DNA of 17,680 bases from CAZGMC01 sp964526565 (GCA_964526565.1 CAZGMC010000087.1:1-17680); one strand, 5' to 3'; shown: positions 1 through 7,098, counted from the first letter of the stretch. Made by a program: numbers and translations. The notes: generated from the sequence alone by a model not told the origin.

Positions 1-573
1 GAGGCGGAAGCGGCCGTCCGCACGCTGATCGAGTGGGCCGGCGACGATCCTGACCGGGAGGGACTGAAAGGGACACCCGAGCGTGTCGTCCGCGCCTATG
101 AGGAGTTCTTCACCGGATACCGCGACGACCCGGTCGCGCTGCTTGCGACGACGTTCGACGAGACCGCCACCTATGACGAGATGATCGTCTTGCGCGACAT
201 TCGCCTCGAATCGCACTGCGAGCACCACATTGTTCCCATCCTGGGTAAGGCGCATATCGGCTATCTGCCGTCCGGGCGGGTTGTCGGCATCTCCAAGCTC
301 GCGCGCCTGGTCGAGGTGTTCGCCAAGCGTATGCAGATTCAGGAAGCGCTGACGTCGCAGATCGCGGACACGATCCAGGAAGTTCTGAAGCCGCGCGGTG
401 TCGGCGTCGTTATCGAGGCGGCACACCAGTGCATGACCACGCGCGGGGTCCGCAAGCCGGGTGTCAGCATGGTGACCAGCCGCATGATCGGCTCGTTCCG
501 AGACGATCCGGCCACCCGCCGGGAGTTTCTCGCGATGATCGGCAGCCCCAGGAGCGCCCCGCACGAGTCCTGA
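1..573 (+). CDS. folE: GTP cyclohydrolase I (5' partial)
   Basis: FolE converts GTP to 7,8-dihydroneopterin triphosphate, the first step of tetrahydrofolate and pterin synthesis, as a cytosolic homodecamer. The frame is open from base 1, so the N-terminus lies outside the window; 190 codons are visible against a usual length of about 200-220. The family zinc site is visible: Cys and His in the motif SHCEHHIVPILGKAHIGYLP (about 211-270) and the distal Cys in HQCMTTRG (Cys codon 430-432). The C-terminal block RKPGVSMVTS is also typical. The gene precedes merB and, further on, hisI, which is probably its native neighbour. The last 50 or so codons recur in diverged form at 1402-1551, suggesting that the 3' end of this copy was supplied by incoming DNA. 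Identification is secure; only the start is unknown. Confidence 0.96.
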   Translation, partial: EAEAAVRTLIEWAGDDPDREGLKGTPERVVRAYEEFFTGYRDDPVALLATTFDETATYDEMIVLRDIRLESHCEHHIVPILGKAHIGYLPSGRVVGISKLARLVEVFAKRMQIQEALTSQIADTIQEVLKPRGVGVVIEAAHQCMTTRGVRKPGVSMVTSRMIGSFRDDPATRREFLAMIGSPRSAPHES

Positions 574-586
574 CACGTCTGTTCCG
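424..586 (+). repeat. Direct repeat, left copy (folE 3' end plus hisI-like start)
   Basis: This segment aligns without gaps (offset 978) to 1402-1564. It covers the last 50 codons of the intact folE and continues past the stop into bases resembling the first codons of hisI. At the position of the hisI ATG (1541) this copy has ACG (563-565), while the AGGAG ribosome-binding motif 8 bases upstream is conserved. The two copies flank merB. Confidence 0.8.
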
Positions 587-635
587 GCATTAACAGGAAC
601 GATCACTGCGAGTAGCAACCAACGGGAAGGGTGAC

Positions 636-1298
636 ATGCCCGAAGCCGACGACAAGATCGCCTTCGCCATCGACAAGCTGAACAGCCAGCTGCCGCTGCT
701 GGCGCGCCAGCAGGCGCTGCCTCCCAAGCTGGTGGCGGCCCATCGTGCCATCCTGCGCACCCTGGCCGAGGATGGGCGGGCCCTCACGTACGACGAGCTC
801 GCGACCCTAGTGGGTGCCGACGGCGTGGCGACGGCCGTCGAACGCCTGGGCAGCGACGACCTGGCGGTGCTTAACGCCGATAAGACCGCGGTGGTGGGAG
901 CCTACCCTATGACGGTGGAGGACACCGTTCATCACCTGAGAGTGAACGGCCACGCCGTGAACGCCATCTGTGCTCTGGACGCGGTGGCAGTGGGGCCGAT
1001 GTACGACGCCGAGGTGGGCATCGAGTCCCGCTGCCAGGTCACCGGCGAACCCATCCGGATCCACCAGAAAGGGCACCGGATCCTGTCCGCCGAGCCCTCC
1101 GCCGACGTCCGGGTGGGGGTGCGCTGGCAGCAGCCCAAGGCCTGTGCCGCCCACAGTATGTGCCTGGAGATGGTGTTTCTGAAGGACGGCGGCACTGCCC
1201 GTCGCTGGGTGGAAGAGGGCAAGGGCGAGAAGACCGAGTTCACCCTCCACGAGGCCGTGGCCTTCGGCGCCGCCGTCTTCGTGCCGCTGGTGAAGTAG
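636..1298 (+). CDS. merB: Alkylmercury (organomercurial) lyase family protein
   Basis: MerB cleaves the carbon-mercury bond of organomercurials by protonolysis, releasing Hg(II), in the cytosol. The 220-residue product has an N-terminal winged-helix-like part (about 1-90) and the MerB catalytic part. The motif ICALDAVAVGPMYD places Cys112 and Asp115 where the family catalytic Cys and Asp lie (E. coli plasmid R831b C96 and D99). SRCQVTGEPI carries Cys133, and HSMCLEMVF carries Cys176, matching C159. The tail FTLHEAVAFGAAVF is also family-like. The start is an ATG with GGAAGGG just upstream. No merR, merT, merP or merA is visible in the window, so the gene stands alone. It is bracketed by direct repeats of the folE 3' end, which suggests acquisition. 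The fold and catalytic residues support lyase activity, but the physiological substrate is inferred. Confidence 0.85.
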   Translation: MPEADDKIAFAIDKLNSQLPLLARQQALPPKLVAAHRAILRTLAEDGRALTYDELATLVGADGVATAVERLGSDDLAVLNADKTAVVGAYPMTVEDTVHHLRVNGHAVNAICALDAVAVGPMYDAEVGIESRCQVTGEPIRIHQKGHRILSAEPSADVRVGVRWQQPKACAAHSMCLEMVFLKDGGTARRWVEEGKGEKTEFTLHEAVAFGAAVFVPLVK

Positions 1299-1401
1299 CG
1301 TTTCCTTGTCAAGGCTCAGTTCGGCGACAGGTTTCTCCGGACGTGTACTCTTGTCTTTGAGCTGCTTGCGCCGGCGCTATTTTGTCGACAGCAGGCCGGA
1401 G

Positions 1402-1551
1402 CGCCACTGCAAGACCACACGCCGTGTCCGCAAGCCGGGAGTCAGTATGGTGACCAGCCGCATGCTCGGCTCTTTTCGCGACAAACCGGCAATGCGTCGG
1501 GGATGTCTAGCGATGATCGGAAGCTTCAGGAGCGGGTCCAATGGCTCCTGA
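1402..1551 (+). pseudogene. Truncated folE 3'-end remnant
   Basis: The frame reads RRVRKPGVSMVTSRM followed by LGSFRDKPAMRR up to a TGA at 1549-1551. Over the last 43 residues, 32 are identical to the C-terminus of the intact FolE. Similarity begins at about the zinc-ligand Cys codon (1408-1410 against 430-432), and the rest of the gene is absent. The remnant contains the hisI ribosome-binding site (AGGAG, 1528-1532) and overlaps the hisI start by 11 bases, as a native folE-hisI junction would. It is therefore probably the original chromosomal folE end, displaced when the merB segment arrived. It has no plausible function as a protein. Confidence 0.8.
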
Positions 1552-1564
1552 CAAGTCTGTTTCG
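1402..1564 (+). repeat. Direct repeat, right copy (displaced folE end/hisI start)
   Basis: This is the partner of the repeat at 424-586. The copies differ at many positions, including non-synonymous ones, so this is not a recent tandem duplication. The right copy carries the working hisI ATG at 1541. Confidence 0.8.
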
Positions 1565-2044
1565 CCACCCGCCGCCGCCTTTGCCGCGCGCAAGACGATT
1601 GAGCAGGTCGAGGAAGGCCTTGCCTTGGCGCCCAAATTCGATGTCGACGGGCTCATCCCTTGCATCACGACCGACGCCATCAGCGGCGAGGTGCTGATGC
1701 TGGGCTATATGAACGGCGAGGCCCTTCTGCGCACGATCGCGACCGGCGAGGCGCACTACTGGAGCCGGAGCCGCCAGTGCCTCTGGCGCAAGGGCGCGAC
1801 CAGCGGCCTGACGCAGCAGGTTGTCGAGATGCGCATCGACGACGATCAGGACGCCGTCTGGCTGCGGGTGCAGGTCGACAGTGGCGGTGCCAGCTGCCAC
1901 GTCGGCTACCGCTCCTGCTTCTATCGGTCCGTGGAGTTGCGGGGGCCGTCGGGTGGGCCCGCCCGCCTCGCCTTCACCGAGACGACCCGGGCCTTCGATC
2001 CAAAATTTGTCTACGGCGATGCGCCCAATCCGACGCAGCTTTGA
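1541..2044 (+). CDS. hisI: Phosphoribosyl-AMP cyclohydrolase
   Basis: HisI opens the adenine ring of 1-(5-phosphoribosyl)-AMP, the third step of histidine synthesis, as a cytosolic dimer. The 167-residue protein is the monofunctional type without a HisE domain. Family motifs are present: YWSRSRQCLWRKGATSG (73-89) and GASCHVGYRSCFYR (116-129) with zinc-ligand Cys119 and Cys126. The metal motif, usually D-C-D-x-D, reads D-D-D-Q-D (100-104), so the three Mg-binding Asp are kept but the zinc-ligand Cys shared across the dimer is Asp101. The ATG at 1541 is preceded by AGGAG with 8-base spacing and lies inside the folE remnant. A start further downstream would cut into conserved sequence less than it might seem, since residues 1-20 are poorly conserved in the family. 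Identification is secure. Confidence 0.95.
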   Translation: MAPDKSVSPPAAAFAARKTIEQVEEGLALAPKFDVDGLIPCITTDAISGEVLMLGYMNGEALLRTIATGEAHYWSRSRQCLWRKGATSGLTQQVVEMRIDDDQDAVWLRVQVDSGGASCHVGYRSCFYRSVELRGPSGGPARLAFTETTRAFDPKFVYGDAPNPTQL

Positions 2045-2190
2045 TTCGCTGGCGCCGTGCTGGCGGAGATCGCCGCCACCAACCCTCAGTGCAACACGGT
2101 CGCCCGCCATCAACCCGGTCGGCTGCGGCTCCGGAACAAGGCAGGCCAGGACCTTCGGTGTCGCTGGTCCGAGCAGCAGCCGTCCGCTGA

Positions 2191-3579
2191 TCAGACCGTG
2201 TAGGCCAGCCTCAGCCCGCCCCAGTGGCGGCCCTGGACCAGGATCGGGGCGGACAGGTCCATCATCAGGGTCATCCTGCCGCCGCCCATGTCGCGGCGGT
2301 AGGTCTGGACCAGGAACGGCTTGCGGTTGCGGGCGGCGGCCAGGCCGACGCGGTCGTCGAACTTGCGGCGGTTGCGGCAGTTGGCGGCGTTCCAGGCGGC
2401 ATTCTGGCCCTGCGGCTTGGAATACTGCGAATTGTGGGTCGGCAGGAAGCCGTTGCGGTCGACCGCCACGCAGAACACGATGCGCCGGTTGAACTCAAGC
2501 GCCTGGTCGAGGCGCTGCTGCAGCAGCCGGTCGGTCACCGGCACGAACCGCGTCATGAACTGCGCCGGGTCGGTGCCCGGGACCGGGCGGTAGTCCTCGT
2601 CGAACAGGTCGGCCGTGGTCACGCGGCCGGCCGCGAGCTCGGCCTCGAACAGGCTGGAGATTTCCGCCGCCAGGGCGGTGACGTGCCGGATGAACGGGGA
2701 GTCCACGGTCTCGACGCCGGACTCGGCGGTGATGGTGACCAGCCGTTCGCCGGCGGCAAGCAGGTCCTTGAGCAGCGTGCGGGCGCTGTCCAGGTGGGCG
2801 GAGGATTCCCTCACCCCGTCGGCCGAGTCATGGACCGAGTGCAGCAGCCGCGCGCAGGCGTCCTTGATCATGCCCGTCTCGGCGCTGATGCGGCCGGCCT
2901 CGCGGTCCACCTCGGAGACCACGCCCTCGATCGTGTCGAACACCTCGCCGATCGCGGCGGTGCCCTGGCCGACATTGCGCGCGTGGTCGGCGCTGCGCCG
3001 GCTCTGGGCGATCAGCCGCTCGGCCTGGGCGCTCAGGTCCTTGAGGGTGGTACCGATCTCCGCCGTGGCACCGCTGGTCTGGCGGGCCAGGGCCTTGACC
3101 TCGCCGGCCACGACGGCGAAGCCGCGACCGGCCTCGCCGGCACGGGCGGCCTCGATCGTCGCGTTGAGGGCCAGGAGGTTGGTCTGCTTGGCGATGGCGT
3201 CGATGCCGGCGGCGACTTTGGCGACGCGGCCCAGCGCCGCGGTCAGATCCTGCAGCAGGCCCTCGCCTTCGCCGACCATGCCGACCAGGTCGTTGATGTC
3301 GGCGGCCACCTGGCCAAGGCGCTGACGCGAACAGGCCACCTCTCGAGTCGCGCCGCCGGACACGGCCAGAGTGGCATCAACGGCCGACGTGATGCGGCCG
3401 TTGCCCTCGGCGAGCTGCTGCATGCCGCGGCGCAATTCGTCGAGGAGTGCCGTCTGCCGCGCCAGCTTGGCGCCGACATCCTCCACGTTGCCGGCCACGT
3501 CGACGATCTGGATGCCGATGCCGCTGGCGGCCCGGGCAAACTGCTGAAGCACCTTGTCGTAGTCAACCGTTTCGGCCAT
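2191..3579 (-). CDS. Cytoplasmic methyl-accepting chemotaxis protein
   Basis: This chemoreceptor would signal to a CheA/CheW array. The signalling hairpin is clear at about residues 126-175, with AIAKQTNLLALNATIEAARA, GEAGRGFAVVAGEVK and ALARQTSGATAEI. No transmembrane segment or HAMP domain is visible, so the protein is probably soluble. The C-terminal part (about 300-462) contains FLPTHNSQYSKPQG, NCRNRRKFDDRVG, PFLVQTYRRDMGGG and GRHWGGLRLAY, a Cache/PAS-like sensor region seen at the C-terminus of many proteobacterial soluble MCPs. I chose the ATG at 3579 (462 residues) because GGGAAA lies about 5 bases upstream and the longer frame to 3693 adds an Arg-rich stretch unlike a receptor. It faces the + strand membrane protein gene divergently. 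The ligand is unknown. Confidence 0.9.
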   Translation of the reverse strand: MAETVDYDKVLQQFARAASGIGIQIVDVAGNVEDVGAKLARQTALLDELRRGMQQLAEGNGRITSAVDATLAVSGGATREVACSRQRLGQVAADINDLVGMVGEGEGLLQDLTAALGRVAKVAAGIDAIAKQTNLLALNATIEAARAGEAGRGFAVVAGEVKALARQTSGATAEIGTTLKDLSAQAERLIAQSRRSADHARNVGQGTAAIGEVFDTIEGVVSEVDREAGRISAETGMIKDACARLLHSVHDSADGVRESSAHLDSARTLLKDLLAAGERLVTITAESGVETVDSPFIRHVTALAAEISSLFEAELAAGRVTTADLFDEDYRPVPGTDPAQFMTRFVPVTDRLLQQRLDQALEFNRRIVFCVAVDRNGFLPTHNSQYSKPQGQNAAWNAANCRNRRKFDDRVGLAAARNRKPFLVQTYRRDMGGGRMTLMMDLSAPILVQGRHWGGLRLAYTV

Positions 3580-3904
3580 GCCATTTCCCGTGCGCTTGCC
3601 TTGGAGAGGGGTGATCAACCGCCAGAGGCAATGGCGAATGGACTCCCGCCCGTGCCGGTCCGACCGCGCATCGCACACCGACCGATCATGCACGATAGAA
3701 TTGCGACAGAGGTATTAATGATTGATGTACTTCATCATAACATTCTCGATATGGAATACGGTCCACGCTCTGCTGGTCGCTTCCGATAGACTTCGTGCAT
3801 ACTGCAGCGCGATAACGACCTATGGGCGCAATGCCGACCCGGATGCACGACCGGGCGCCGGGCGCCGACGGTCTGTTCAGGCGCCGCGCCGCCGCGGAGG
3901 ATTC
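3580..3904. other. Divergent intergenic region with AT-rich core
   Basis: There is no convincing gene here. About 3700-3775 is strikingly AT-rich for this genome (TATTAATGATTGATGTACTT and following), as expected for divergent promoters of the MCP and the membrane-protein gene. A short inverted repeat GATG-TACTT-CATC lies at about 3724-3736. No single -35/-10 pair is strong enough to name. Confidence 0.4.
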
Positions 3905-4900
3905 ATGAAAATCCTGACGTATCTCGTCCCGGTCCTGATCCTGGCGGTGATCGGCCTGCTGATCGACTGGGGCGAATTCCTCGGGCTGTTCCATGGCGGC
4001 CGGCCGGAGGATTACCTGATCGCGACAGCGTGCTACATGCTGGTCATACTGTTGCGCGGCGGTCGCTTTGCCCTTCTTCTGTCGGGGCGGTTCGACGGCG
4101 GCACCCCGTGGGCGGCCGGCGTGCACGCGGCGTCGATCGGCAGCTTCGGCAACCACGTCCTGCCGATGCGGATGGGCGAGATCGTCTTCCTGGTCCTGCC
4201 GAAGGTGGCCTACGGCATTTCGCTGGACCGGGCGGTCGCGGCGCTGGTGGTGGCGCGGCTGTGCGACGTGCTGTGCGTGCTTGCCTTGGGCATGGTCGGC
4301 CTGGGCCTGCTCGGCATCGGCCTGCCGGTGTGGGCGTACGGCCTGCTGGCGGCGCTGTGGCTGGCCTGCGCGGCGGCGGTGCTGCTGCTGCCGGCGGTGG
4401 CCGGGGCGGCCAGGGCCGGGCTGGCGTGGGTGGAGCGGGGCGCGGGGCCGCGCCTGGCCCGCCGGCTGGCGGCGGCGGAGCCGATGCTGGCGAAGCTGCA
4501 GGCGGCTGCCGTGGTGCTGCGCCGGCCGGCGCCGGTGGCGTTCGCCCTGGCCGTCTCGGCGGCGGTATGGGTCGCGCTGGCGGCGCATTTCTTCTACCTT
4601 CTGCGGGCGTTCGGGATCCCGGCATCAGCGCCGCAGGTGGCGGTCGGCATGACGGCACCGCAGTTCGTGCAGATGCTGCCGATCCACACCGTGGGCAACC
4701 TGGGCACCTACGAGGCCGGCTGGACGGCCGGGTTCGTCTTCGCCGGGCTGCCGGTGGAGCAGGCGGCGGCCTCGGCGCTGGCGTCGCACCTGTTCGACAT
4801 CGTGCTGTCGGGCGTGCTGGCGCTGGCGTCGTGGGCGGCGGTCGGGCGGCAGGTCCGGCTGGCCCTGGCAGAAAGGCAGCGGCATGGCGCAGCCGATTGA
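3905..4900 (+). CDS. Lysylphosphatidylglycerol synthase TM-like / flippase-like membrane protein
   Basis: This 331-residue, very hydrophobic protein has about 7-8 predicted membrane helices. It resembles the UPF0104/YbhN-AglD family, which shares the membrane domain of MprF but lacks its aminoacyl-transferase domain. Family-like features are the ILLRGGRFALLL helix, FGNHVLPMRMGEIVFLVLPK (about 81-100) and a late PIHTVGNLGTYEAGWTAGF segment. Members are often encoded beside glycosyltransferases acting on polyprenyl phosphate or lipids, as here. The ATG at 3905 has GGAGG 4 bases upstream; a longer frame from 3722 exists but its N-terminal part is not family-like. The 3' end overlaps the next gene by 17 bases, suggesting translational coupling. 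The role, perhaps moving or handling a glycolipid, is inferred. Confidence 0.8.
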   Translation: MKILTYLVPVLILAVIGLLIDWGEFLGLFHGGRPEDYLIATACYMLVILLRGGRFALLLSGRFDGGTPWAAGVHAASIGSFGNHVLPMRMGEIVFLVLPKVAYGISLDRAVAALVVARLCDVLCVLALGMVGLGLLGIGLPVWAYGLLAALWLACAAAVLLLPAVAGAARAGLAWVERGAGPRLARRLAAAEPMLAKLQAAAVVLRRPAPVAFALAVSAAVWVALAAHFFYLLRAFGIPASAPQVAVGMTAPQFVQMLPIHTVGNLGTYEAGWTAGFVFAGLPVEQAAASALASHLFDIVLSGVLALASWAAVGRQVRLALAERQRHGAAD

Positions 4901-6035
4901 CGTGTCCGTGGTCGTGCCCGTCTACAACGAGCGCGACACGCTGGCCGAACTCCATCGCCGCATCGCCGAGACCCTGGGCGGAGCGGGGCTGGCCTGGGAG
5001 ATCGTCTTCATCGACGACGGCAGCAGCGACGGCAGCGCCGCCGTGCTGCACGACCTGCGCCGGGAGGACGCCCGCGTCCGTGTTGCCACCTTCCGCCGCA
5101 ATTTCGGCAAGGCGGCGGCACTGGCGGCCGGGTTCGAGCGGGCGCGCGGCGCCGTCGTCGTCACCATGGATGCCGACCTGCAGGACGACCCGGCCGAGAT
5201 CCCGCGTTTCCTGGCCCGGCTGGACGAGGGCTTCGACATCGTCAGCGGCTGGAAGAAGGAGCGCCACGATCCGTGGGACAAGACGGTGCCGTCGCGCCTG
5301 TTCAATGCCGTGGTGCGGGCGGTGTCGGGCGTGCACCTCAACGATTTCAACTGCGGGTTCAAGGCGTACCGTGTCGAGGCGCTGCACCACCTGCGACTTT
5401 ACGGCGAACTGCACCGGTTCATTCCCGTCCTGTTGTACTGGCGCGGCTTCTCGGTCGGCGAGATCGTGGTCAGGCACCATGCGCGCCGTCACGGCCGGTC
5501 GAAATACGGCCTGTCGCGGCTGTTCAAGGGAGTCTTCGACCTGATGACGGTGTTGCTGACGACGCGGTTCCGGCAACGCCCGCTGCACCTGTTCGGCTAT
5601 GCCGGCACGGCGTTCGGCGTGCTGGGGCTCCTGATCCTGTCGTACCTGACCGGGCTGTGGTTTGCCGGGCTGGGGCCGATCGGCACGCGGCCGCTGCTGT
5701 TCCTGGGCCTGCTGCTGGTGGTGGTCGGGGTGCAGCTCGTCAGCACCGGCCTGATCGCCGAGTTCATTCGCAACTCCGACCAGCTCACCGGTTCCCTGTA
5801 CGTCGTCAAGGAGGACGACCAGGACGACCCCTCGGCGGCCGACGACCGGCACGAGCGGCCCGGCACGAGCGGCCCGGCACGAGCGGCCCGNNNNNNNNNN
5901 NNNNNNNNNNNNNNNNNNNNNNNNNNNNNNNNNNNNNNNNNNNNNNNNNNNNNNNNNNNNNNNNNNNNNNNNNNNNNNNNNNNNNNNNNNCACGAGCGGC
6001 CCGACACGAGCGGGCCGGCCGAGCGGGCCGGGTAA
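4884..6035 (+). CDS. GT2 glycosyltransferase, polyprenyl/dolichyl-phosphate sugar synthase type (3' end uncertain)
   Basis: This family transfers a sugar from a nucleotide sugar to polyprenyl phosphate at the cytoplasmic face (DPM1, GtrB and ArnC relatives). The GT-A start VVVPVYNERDTL (9-20), IDDGSSDGS, NFGKAAALAAGF, the DxD-type MDADLQDD (95-102) and NDFNCGFKAYR are clear. Two membrane helices follow (about 233-255 and 267-292), then the usual end SLYVVKEDD. Up to about codon 312 the protein is normal. After that the frame runs through a 14-bp tandem repeat into a 100-N gap, so everything after about base 5850 depends on unknown gap length. The TAA at 6033-6035 is in frame only if the gap really is 100 bases. 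The gene overlaps the upstream membrane protein gene by 17 bases. The sugar and acceptor are unknown. Confidence 0.88.
   Translation: MAQPIDVSVVVPVYNERDTLAELHRRIAETLGGAGLAWEIVFIDDGSSDGSAAVLHDLRREDARVRVATFRRNFGKAAALAAGFERARGAVVVTMDADLQDDPAEIPRFLARLDEGFDIVSGWKKERHDPWDKTVPSRLFNAVVRAVSGVHLNDFNCGFKAYRVEALHHLRLYGELHRFIPVLLYWRGFSVGEIVVRHHARRHGRSKYGLSRLFKGVFDLMTVLLTTRFRQRPLHLFGYAGTAFGVLGLLILSYLTGLWFAGLGPIGTRPLLFLGLLLVVVGVQLVSTGLIAEFIRNSDQLTGSLYVVKEDDQDDPSAADDRHERPGTSGPARAAXXXXXXXXXXXXXXXXXXXXXXXXXXXXXXXXXXHERPDTSGPAERAG
5850..6031. repeat. 14-bp tandem repeat interrupted by the gap
   Basis: The unit is CACGAGCGGCCCGG. Copies lie at 5850-5863 and 5864-5877, with an incomplete one at 5878-5890 before the gap. 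After the gap are 5991-6004 (one mismatch), 6005-6018 (one mismatch) and a more diverged copy at 6019-6032. The array begins inside the glycosyltransferase frame. A unit of 14 is not a multiple of 3, so each copy shifts the reading frame. Confidence 0.85.
5891..5990. other. Assembly gap (100 N)
   Basis: Exactly 100 unknown bases lie inside the 14-bp repeat array. This round size is the usual placeholder for a gap of unknown length, and the array probably defeated assembly. The real number of repeats is unknown. Confidence 0.95.
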
Positions 6036-6094
6036 GCGGACGGGTGAGCGGGCCGGGTAAGCGGACGGGTAGGCGTTCGGGTAAGCGGACGGGC
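6029..6094. repeat. 12-bp tandem repeat
   Basis: Units CGGGTAAGCGGA (6029, 6054, 6078) alternate with variants CGGGTGAGCGGG (6041) and CGGGTAGGCGTT (6066), with one extra C at 6053. The array fills the short space between the apparent glycosyltransferase stop and the SDR stop at 6097, and directly adjoins the 14-bp array. Confidence 0.75.
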
Positions 6095-6096
6095 GG

Positions 6097-6834
6097 CTAC
6101 GGCGTCGCCGCGCCGCTGCTGCCGGCGGGCGGCAGGGTGACCAGATCGCCGCTGCGGCTGCAGTCGGGCCGGGCCAGCGCCAGGACCGCAGCGGCCGCCG
6201 CGTCGGGCAGGGGCAGGGCAGCCGGATCCTCGCCGGGAAAGGCTTTGGCGCGCAGGCGGGTGCGCATCGGGCCGGGATCGATCAGGTTGGCGCGAATGGT
6301 GCTGGTCGCCGTCTCGGCGGCATAGAGCCGGGCGAGGGACTCCAGGCCGGCCTTGCTGACGGCATAGGCGTTCCAGAACGCCTTGGGCGCGTGTCCGGCC
6401 GCGCAGGTGACGAACACCGCCCGCCCGGCGTCGGCGGCGCGCAGCAGCGGGTCGAGCGCGCGGACCAGCCGGTAGTTGGCGGTCAGGTTCACGGCCATGA
6501 CCTGCTGCCACAGCTTCGCATCGCTGTGTGCTATGGGGCTGAGCGCGCCAAGCATGGCGGCGTTGGCGATGACCGCATCCAGGCGCCCGAACCGCTGATG
6601 CAGCGAGGCGCCAAGCACGTTGATCTGGTCGAGCTCGGCGAGGTCGAGGGGCACCAGCGTGGCCGGCTCGCCGCCGGCGCTGCGGATGGCGTCGTCCACC
6701 TCCTCCAGCCCGCCCACGGTGCGCGCGGTGAGGACCACGTGCGCCCCTGCCGCGGCCAGGCGCTTGGCCACCGCCGCCCCCAATCCGCGCGAGGCGCCGG
6801 TGATCAGGGCGATGCGTCCGGTGAGATCGGGCAT
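6097..6834 (-). CDS. SDR-family NAD(P)-dependent oxidoreductase
   Basis: This 245-residue Rossmann-fold oxidoreductase has the cofactor motif TGASRGLG (12-19), the NAA motif (91-93) and the active-site pair Tyr157/Lys161 in YAVSK. The position 13 residues before the Tyr, normally the catalytic Ser, is Cys144 (FVTCAAG). The substrate cannot be told from sequence. ARTVGGLEEVDDAI and DLVTLPP recall the SDR that in many alphaproteobacteria lies directly downstream of purF. Here it is on the same strand as purF but 5.5 kb away, with the pfl block between. I chose the ATG at 6834 because GGAG lies 7 bases upstream; the open frame to 6939 adds residues unlike the family. Confidence 0.87.
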   Translation of the reverse strand: MPDLTGRIALITGASRGLGAAVAKRLAAAGAHVVLTARTVGGLEEVDDAIRSAGGEPATLVPLDLAELDQINVLGASLHQRFGRLDAVIANAAMLGALSPIAHSDAKLWQQVMAVNLTANYRLVRALDPLLRAADAGRAVFVTCAAGHAPKAFWNAYAVSKAGLESLARLYAAETATSTIRANLIDPGPMRTRLRAKAFPGEDPAALPLPDAAAAAVLALARPDCSRSGDLVTLPPAGSSGAATP

Positions 6835-7024
6835 GGTCAGACTCCAGGTTTCCACATGTAAATTGCGGCTTTCGACAAAGCGTGAACACCGCGGAATCGT
6901 GTCGTTGCCGCATTGACGTGTTGTAAACGCACCCCACATGCCGCGAGCTGGCGATCAGTTCAGCCTCGCCGCGGTGGACAGCGCTGGCACTACTTGGCCA
7001 TGCCGGAATGACAGCATTCCTGTA

Positions 7025-7054
7025 TTGTTGGCCGTAGCGAACGCCGCGTACAAT
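7025..7054 (+). promoter_or_regulatory. Candidate sigma-70 promoter for pflB
   Basis: TTGTTG (7025-7030), an 18-base spacer and TACAAT (7049-7054, five of six consensus bases). The predicted start near 7061 leaves a leader of about 124 bases. The inverted repeat at 7005-7020 lies just upstream of the -35 and could be an activator site. The weak -35 keeps confidence low. Confidence 0.35.
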
Positions 7055-7098
7055 CATAACGGCGGGACAGCCGCAAGCAGCGGCTTCGATGCAAGAGA

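Noticed and set aside
1299..1401. Transposon end or integrase remnant behind merB
   Set aside because: No terminal inverted repeat, target duplication or transposase-like frame could be seen; only a short TGTCGACA palindrome at about 1382-1389.
2045..2190. Possible terminator between the convergent hisI and MCP genes (GGACC...GGTCC near 2151-2171)
   Set aside because: Five-base stem with a long loop and no T-run; too weak to call.
4044..5993. Very long minus-strand open frame opposite the membrane protein and glycosyltransferase genes
   Set aside because: It is Pro/Arg/Ala-rich, crosses the gap and matches no family; it is the antisense shadow of two well-supported genes in GC-rich DNA.
5850..6094. 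CRISPR array
   Set aside because: Units of 12-14 bases are directly adjacent with no spacers, so these are plain tandem repeats.
6914..6928. FNR-like sequence TTGAC-GTGT-TGTAA upstream of pflB
   Set aside because: Only the left half-site fits; the right half lacks the ATCAA pattern.
6984..7002. Sigma-54-like site (TGGCAC followed by TTGG) before pflB
   Set aside because: The -12 element does not match TTGC at the required spacing.
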